Below are positions 50,193 to 53,557 of a stretch of 53,557 nt of DNA, piece by piece. Every line of letters begins with the position of its first letter. Position 1 is the first letter of the stretch. Both the position numbers and the translations under genes were made by a program. The DNA comes from Sandaracinaceae bacterium (GTDB lineage Bacteria; Myxococcota_A; Polyangia; Polyangiales; JAFGIB01). The notes beneath the pieces were generated by a model. The model searched no databases and was not told the origin of the DNA. It worked only from the letters and a program-made list of their open reading frames with translations. The stretch covers positions 1-53,557 of the forward strand of contig JADGRF010000304.1 of assembly GCA_017881055.1 (NCBI GenBank), in the 5' to 3' direction.

Positions 50193-51416
50193 ATGAAAAC
50201 TATCAGCATGACCACGAAGCTCGCTCGACTGCTTTGCTTGTCCGTCGCGGTAGCGACCGTCGGATGCGGAAGCTCCACCTCGTCGCCGCACGACGCGGGT
50301 GGCGACGCAGCAGCAAGCAACGGAGACCCCGTCACCGGTCTAAAACCCAACGAGTGGGTGTGGGTGCCGGTGGAGGGGGCGTACTGCCGCGACGGGTCGA
50401 AGACCGGCTTCGCGGTGAACCTCGCCTCGCCGAAATCCGACAAGCTGTTGATCTACTTCGAGGCCGGCGGAGCCTGCATGGACCAGTTCTTCTGTTCTGC
50501 GGTTGCGACGCCGGAGACCTTCGGCGCTACCGAGTTCGTCAGCTGGAAAGCCGGCGCTGGCAGTGCGCCATCTAAGGCGGACGCCGGGCTGTTCAACCGC
50601 CAGGATGCAAACAACCCCATCGCCGGCTGGAACATGGTCTACGTCCCGTACTGCACGGGAGACATCTTTTCCGGCGCCAACCCGAACGGGATGGTCCCCA
50701 ACGTCGGCCCGCAGAAGTTCGTCGGATACACCGACGTCAGCCTCGACCTGCAGCGCATCGCCCCGACATTCCCGGGAACCAAGAAGGTGTTGCTTTCGGG
50801 CTCCAGCGCCGGGGCCTTCGGTGCGTACGGGAACTACGTGCAAACGACCCGGGCCTTCGGATCCTCCACACAAGTCTACGTGGTGGCCGATTCCGGCCCA
50901 CCCATGGCGGCGCCGTACGTGGCCGAGTGCGCCCAGACTCAGCTCGCGGCTCTCTGGGGGCAGGATGGATCCCTCGCAGAGTGCGGCAGCGACTGTTCGG
51001 ACCCGAAGAGCTACTTCCTCGACTACGTGAAGCACTTGGCCAAGGCCCATCCGACTGCGCCATTCGGCCTCATCTCGTCGACGCAGGATTCGATCATGGG
51101 CCTGTTCTTCGGGTACGGTAACCCCGGCATGTGCAAGGACAGCACGCTGCCGACCGGCTCCCTCCCCGGAGCCGAGTACACGGCGGGGCTGAAGGACTGC
51201 CAGATGAAGCTCGCCGGCGTGCCCAACTTCGGCGCGTTCCTCTTCGCGGGCACGCAGCACACCTCCGTCGAGACCACGGCGTCACTCGACAGCGGCAGCA
51301 CGAACGTGAGGGCGTCGCTGCTGGATCCAAGCGGCCCCGACGCGGGCACGATCAAGCTCACGGATTGGCTCGCGAAGCTGGTCAACGAGGGCAAAGTGTC
51401 GAACGTCGGGCCGTGA
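50193..51416 (+). CDS. Pectinacetylesterase-like secreted lipoprotein
   Basis: The family (PAE/Notum) removes acetyl or acyl groups from polysaccharides or proteins. The 407-residue protein has a lipoprotein signal (LCLSVAVATVGCGSST). It then shows KLLIYFEAGGACMDQFFC, NMVYVPYCTGDIFSGANPNG and the nucleophile motif LLSGSSAGAFGAYGNY with Ser in GSSAG. HTSVETT near the end may hold the catalytic His. The first ATG (50193) is used; a second Met five codons on would also work. With the xylanase fragment at 53237-53557 it hints at plant-polymer degradation. Confidence 0.8.
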   Translation: MKTISMTTKLARLLCLSVAVATVGCGSSTSSPHDAGGDAAASNGDPVTGLKPNEWVWVPVEGAYCRDGSKTGFAVNLASPKSDKLLIYFEAGGACMDQFFCSAVATPETFGATEFVSWKAGAGSAPSKADAGLFNRQDANNPIAGWNMVYVPYCTGDIFSGANPNGMVPNVGPQKFVGYTDVSLDLQRIAPTFPGTKKVLLSGSSAGAFGAYGNYVQTTRAFGSSTQVYVVADSGPPMAAPYVAECAQTQLAALWGQDGSLAECGSDCSDPKSYFLDYVKHLAKAHPTAPFGLISSTQDSIMGLFFGYGNPGMCKDSTLPTGSLPGAEYTAGLKDCQMKLAGVPNFGAFLFAGTQHTSVETTASLDSGSTNVRASLLDPSGPDAGTIKLTDWLAKLVNEGKVSNVGP

Positions 51417-51494
51417 AACGCGCGTGGAACGCAAGAGCCGGTCGCTCGTGACCTACCGGCCCCCAATGACCCTGAATCCTGCTGGCTCCACTCC

Positions 51495-52337
51495 ATGAAC
51501 ACCGATACCGCACGCGTAGTTCTCGTCACGGGTTGTTCCACCGGCATCGGCCGCGCGCTCGCGAACGAGCTGCACTCACGGGGGCACCGCGTCTTCGCGA
51601 CGGCACGCAATCGCGCCTCGCTGGCCGAGCTGGCGGCACCCGGGCTGACGACGCTCGCGCTCGATGTGAACGACCCTGCGTCGGTCAGGGCGGCGGTGGC
51701 TCAGGTGATCGAGAGCGCAGGCCGCATCGACGTGCTGATCAACAACGCCGGCGTGAACACCATCGGGCCGCTCATGGAGCTCCCGCTCGAAGCGTTGCGC
51801 GCCGTGATGGAGACCAACGTCGTAGGCCTCACCGCCGTGACCCAAGGCGTGTTTCCCCACATGGCCGAGCGTCGCCGCGGCCTGGTGATCAACATCGGCA
51901 GCGTGGTGGGTCTCTTGCCGACGCCGTTCGCAGCCGCCTACTGCGCGAGCAAGTGCGCGGTGCACATGCTCTCCGAAGTGCTTCGCATGGAGATCACGCC
52001 ACTCGGCATCGACGTGGTCGTGGTGCAGCCCGGCGGCGTCAAGTCGAGCATCTCGATCAACAGCTCGCGCGACATCGAGCGCTATCGCCAACCTTCATCG
52101 CGCTACCACGCGGCCTACGAAGGCATCGTCAAGCGCGCCAACGCCTCGCAGGACAACCCCATGCTCGCCGAAGACTTCGCGCGCGAGCTGATTGACCAGG
52201 CGTTCGTCGATCCGCCTCCACGCGTGATCCGTCTCGGCACCGGTTCCGACGTGCTGCCCAAGCTCGCCGAGCTACCCGCCGACGAGCGCGACAAGCTCAT
52301 GCAAGCGATCTACGAGCTGGACAAGCTGCGCGGCTGA
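51495..52337 (+). CDS. Short-chain dehydrogenase/reductase (SDR)
   Basis: A 280-residue classical SDR. The NAD(P)-binding motif is VLVTGCSTGIGRALANELHS, then INNAGVNTIGP, INIGSVVGLLPTPFA with the catalytic Ser, and AAYCASKCAVHM, in which Tyr and Lys form the YxxxK pair. PGGVKSSISI closes the active site. The basic Arg after the first strand (ATARNR) suggests NADP(H). Substrate unknown. The next gene starts 122 nt downstream, so cotranscription is possible. Confidence 0.92.
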   Translation: MNTDTARVVLVTGCSTGIGRALANELHSRGHRVFATARNRASLAELAAPGLTTLALDVNDPASVRAAVAQVIESAGRIDVLINNAGVNTIGPLMELPLEALRAVMETNVVGLTAVTQGVFPHMAERRRGLVINIGSVVGLLPTPFAAAYCASKCAVHMLSEVLRMEITPLGIDVVVVQPGGVKSSISINSSRDIERYRQPSSRYHAAYEGIVKRANASQDNPMLAEDFARELIDQAFVDPPPRVIRLGTGSDVLPKLAELPADERDKLMQAIYELDKLRG

Positions 52338-52459
52338 TGGCGGCGCTGCAACGCGCTGGGTCGCCAGACTTGTACGGGCGGGCAGTGGATGGGGCCCTGA
52401 CGAGACGCCGCCGACTTTGGCTCGATCAACGACACCCACGCCACGCAGAGGAAACGACC

Positions 52460-53236
52460 GTGAGCCAGCGCAAGATCGTCGACCTGTCGATGTACCTCGA
52501 AAACGACGTGATCTCCGATCCGCCGCCGTGGAACCCGAAGATCGTCTACATGCGGCACGATCAAACGCCCGAGCAGATCACCAGCTTCTTCCCGGGTCTG
52601 CAGAAGAGCGATCTCCCGGACGGAGAAGGCTGGGCCATCGAGTTCGTGCAGCTGCTCACCCACCACGGCACGCACTTGGACGCCCCGTATCACTTCCATT
52701 CCACGATGGATCGCGGGGAGCGTGCGATCACCATCGACGAGGTGCCGCTCGACTGGTGCCTTCAGCCAGGTGTGAAGCTCGACTTCCGGCACTTTCCAGA
52801 CGGCTATGTGGCGAGCGCTAGCGACGTGGAGAACGAGCTTCTGCGCATCGGCCACGAGTTGTCGCCGCTCGAGATCGTCGTCGTGAACACTCGAGCGGGC
52901 TCCCGCTATGGCGAGAGCGACTACGTGACCGCGGGCTGTGGCATGGGTTACGAGGCCACGATGTACTTGCTCGAACGCGGCGTGCGCCTGACCGGGACCG
53001 ATGCGTGGAGCTGGGACGCGCCTTTCGTGCACACCGCGAAGCGCTACGAGGCGAGCGGCGATGCCTCGATCATCTGGGAAGGCCACAAGGCAGGCCGGCA
53101 CATCGGCTATTGCCACCTCGAGAAGCTGCACAACCTCGAGGCGTTGCCAGCTGACGGCTTCACGATCTCGTGTTTCCCCGTGAAGGTGCGCGGTGCGTCG
53201 GCGGGCTGGACGCGCGCCGTGGCGATCTTCGAGTGA
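52460..53236 (+). CDS. Cyclase-family metal hydrolase (kynurenine formamidase-like)
   Basis: The 258-residue protein has the family's metal-binding motif HHGTHLDAPYHF (HxGTHxDxPxH) near residue 70. It continues with ITIDEVPLDWCLQPGVKLDF and the C-terminal TGTDAWSWDAPF. This family includes bacterial kynurenine formamidase (KynB) and other polyketide or isatin hydrolases. GTG 52460 is chosen because GAGGAAA lies about six bases upstream; an in-frame start at 52337 would add a basic segment with no similarity. Stop codons of this gene and the following xylanase gene are adjacent (convergent). Confidence 0.85.
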   Translation: MSQRKIVDLSMYLENDVISDPPPWNPKIVYMRHDQTPEQITSFFPGLQKSDLPDGEGWAIEFVQLLTHHGTHLDAPYHFHSTMDRGERAITIDEVPLDWCLQPGVKLDFRHFPDGYVASASDVENELLRIGHELSPLEIVVVNTRAGSRYGESDYVTAGCGMGYEATMYLLERGVRLTGTDAWSWDAPFVHTAKRYEASGDASIIWEGHKAGRHIGYCHLEKLHNLEALPADGFTISCFPVKVRGASAGWTRAVAIFE

Positions 53237-53557
53237 TCAACGGTTGAGAAATCCCATCAACCACGTCATCGCCGGACGCTTCGTTCCGCTGCTCGACATG
53301 AGCCCGGTGTTCGCGAGCCAGGTCTGGCCTTGAACGTATCCCCAGAGGGTGATTCCTTTGATGTGATCGTCGTTCCAGAACATCGTGAACTGACTTTGCA
53401 TCACGTCCTTCTGTTTCGCCTCGTCGGCCAGGTTGATGTCGTACTCACTGATGTAGATCGGTAACCCCGTGGCCGCGAGCTTGTCGACGTACATCTGCAC
53501 CGTGTCGTTGGGCACCTTGTACGCATCGTGGGCCTGCGCCCCAATGGCGTCGATGGG
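53237..53557 (-). CDS. GH10 endo-1,4-beta-xylanase, C-terminal part (truncated by window)
   Basis: The last 106 residues of a glycoside hydrolase family 10 enzyme. Read from the window edge, PIDAIGAQAHDAY is the strand-6 region with the conserved Gln-His. LPIYISEYDINL holds the nucleophile Glu, and GITLWGYVQGQTWL is the final Trp-rich strand. The reading frame stays open to the edge, so the gene continues outside the window. It would act on xylan outside the cell; the signal peptide cannot be seen. The stop is directly beside the stop of the convergent cyclase gene. Confidence 0.88.
   Translation of the reverse strand, partial: PIDAIGAQAHDAYKVPNDTVQMYVDKLAATGLPIYISEYDINLADEAKQKDVMQSQFTMFWNDDHIKGITLWGYVQGQTWLANTGLMSSSGTKRPAMTWLMGFLNR

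Overview
The window is high-GC bacterial chromosome, densely coded, and most likely from a myxobacterium-like member of the Myxococcota (formerly Deltaproteobacteria). This placement is inferred from gene content. That content includes an FHA/PP2C pair and a very large Ser/Thr kinase, TPR and Cys-rich exported lipoproteins with Gly/Ser-rich linkers, a cytochrome c-copper monooxygenase fusion, and a futalosine-type UbiD decarboxylase. No rRNA, phage, transposase or CRISPR array was seen. One tRNA gene (Thr, CGT) is present.

Layout. 1-4774: translation/replication cluster rplY-pth-rpsF-rpsR-rplI, then dnaB behind a pair of structured 130-bp repeats. 4775-7123: a FadL-like outer-membrane protein gene bracketed by inverted copies of a palindrome-rich repeat. 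7121-12584 (minus): purC, purS, a tiny membrane protein and an Slt-type lytic transglycosylase, then a tandem-hairpin repeat and a solitary transhydrogenase alpha-1 gene. 12699-15901 (plus): NUDIX hydrolase, CyaY, a membrane coiled-coil protein, tRNA-Thr on the other strand, a small unknown gene and threonine aldolase. 16088-20396: an acidic protein, the zinc-ribbon/FHA protein with its overlapping PP2C phosphatase, a three-hairpin terminator and an unknown gene. 20407-28790 (minus): a tightly packed, overlapping four-gene operon of membrane MutS-like ATPase, giant kinase, POT peptide transporter and phosphohexomutase. 28935-35124 (minus): Lhr helicase, a mini HTH protein and the cytochrome c-copper monooxygenase. 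35477-39868 (plus): 3-hydroxyacyl-CoA dehydrogenase and three exported proteins. 39893-44987: YbaK-type deacylase, a stand-alone Fis-type HTH, UbiD/MqnL, prephenate dehydratase and a paraoxonase-like lipoprotein. 45040-53557: FAD oxidoreductase, acyl-CoA ligase, quinone reductase, FAH-family protein, pectinacetylesterase-like lipoprotein, SDR, cyclase-family hydrolase and the C-terminal part of a GH10 xylanase that runs off the window.

The most unusual structure lies between genes. Three repeat families recur: (i) hairpins built on a CAGCC-TTC/TGC-GGCT core, placed just after stop codons and twice in tandem with a 39-bp period; (ii) a pair of nested 130-bp inverted-repeat elements whose stems differ but remain complementary; (iii) a longer palindrome-rich element in three copies, two of them inverted around the outer-membrane protein gene. 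Among the coding genes, the operon joining a membrane-anchored MutS-like ATPase to a giant kinase is the best candidate for an uncharacterised system. All functions are read by eye from sequence motifs; no database search was run.
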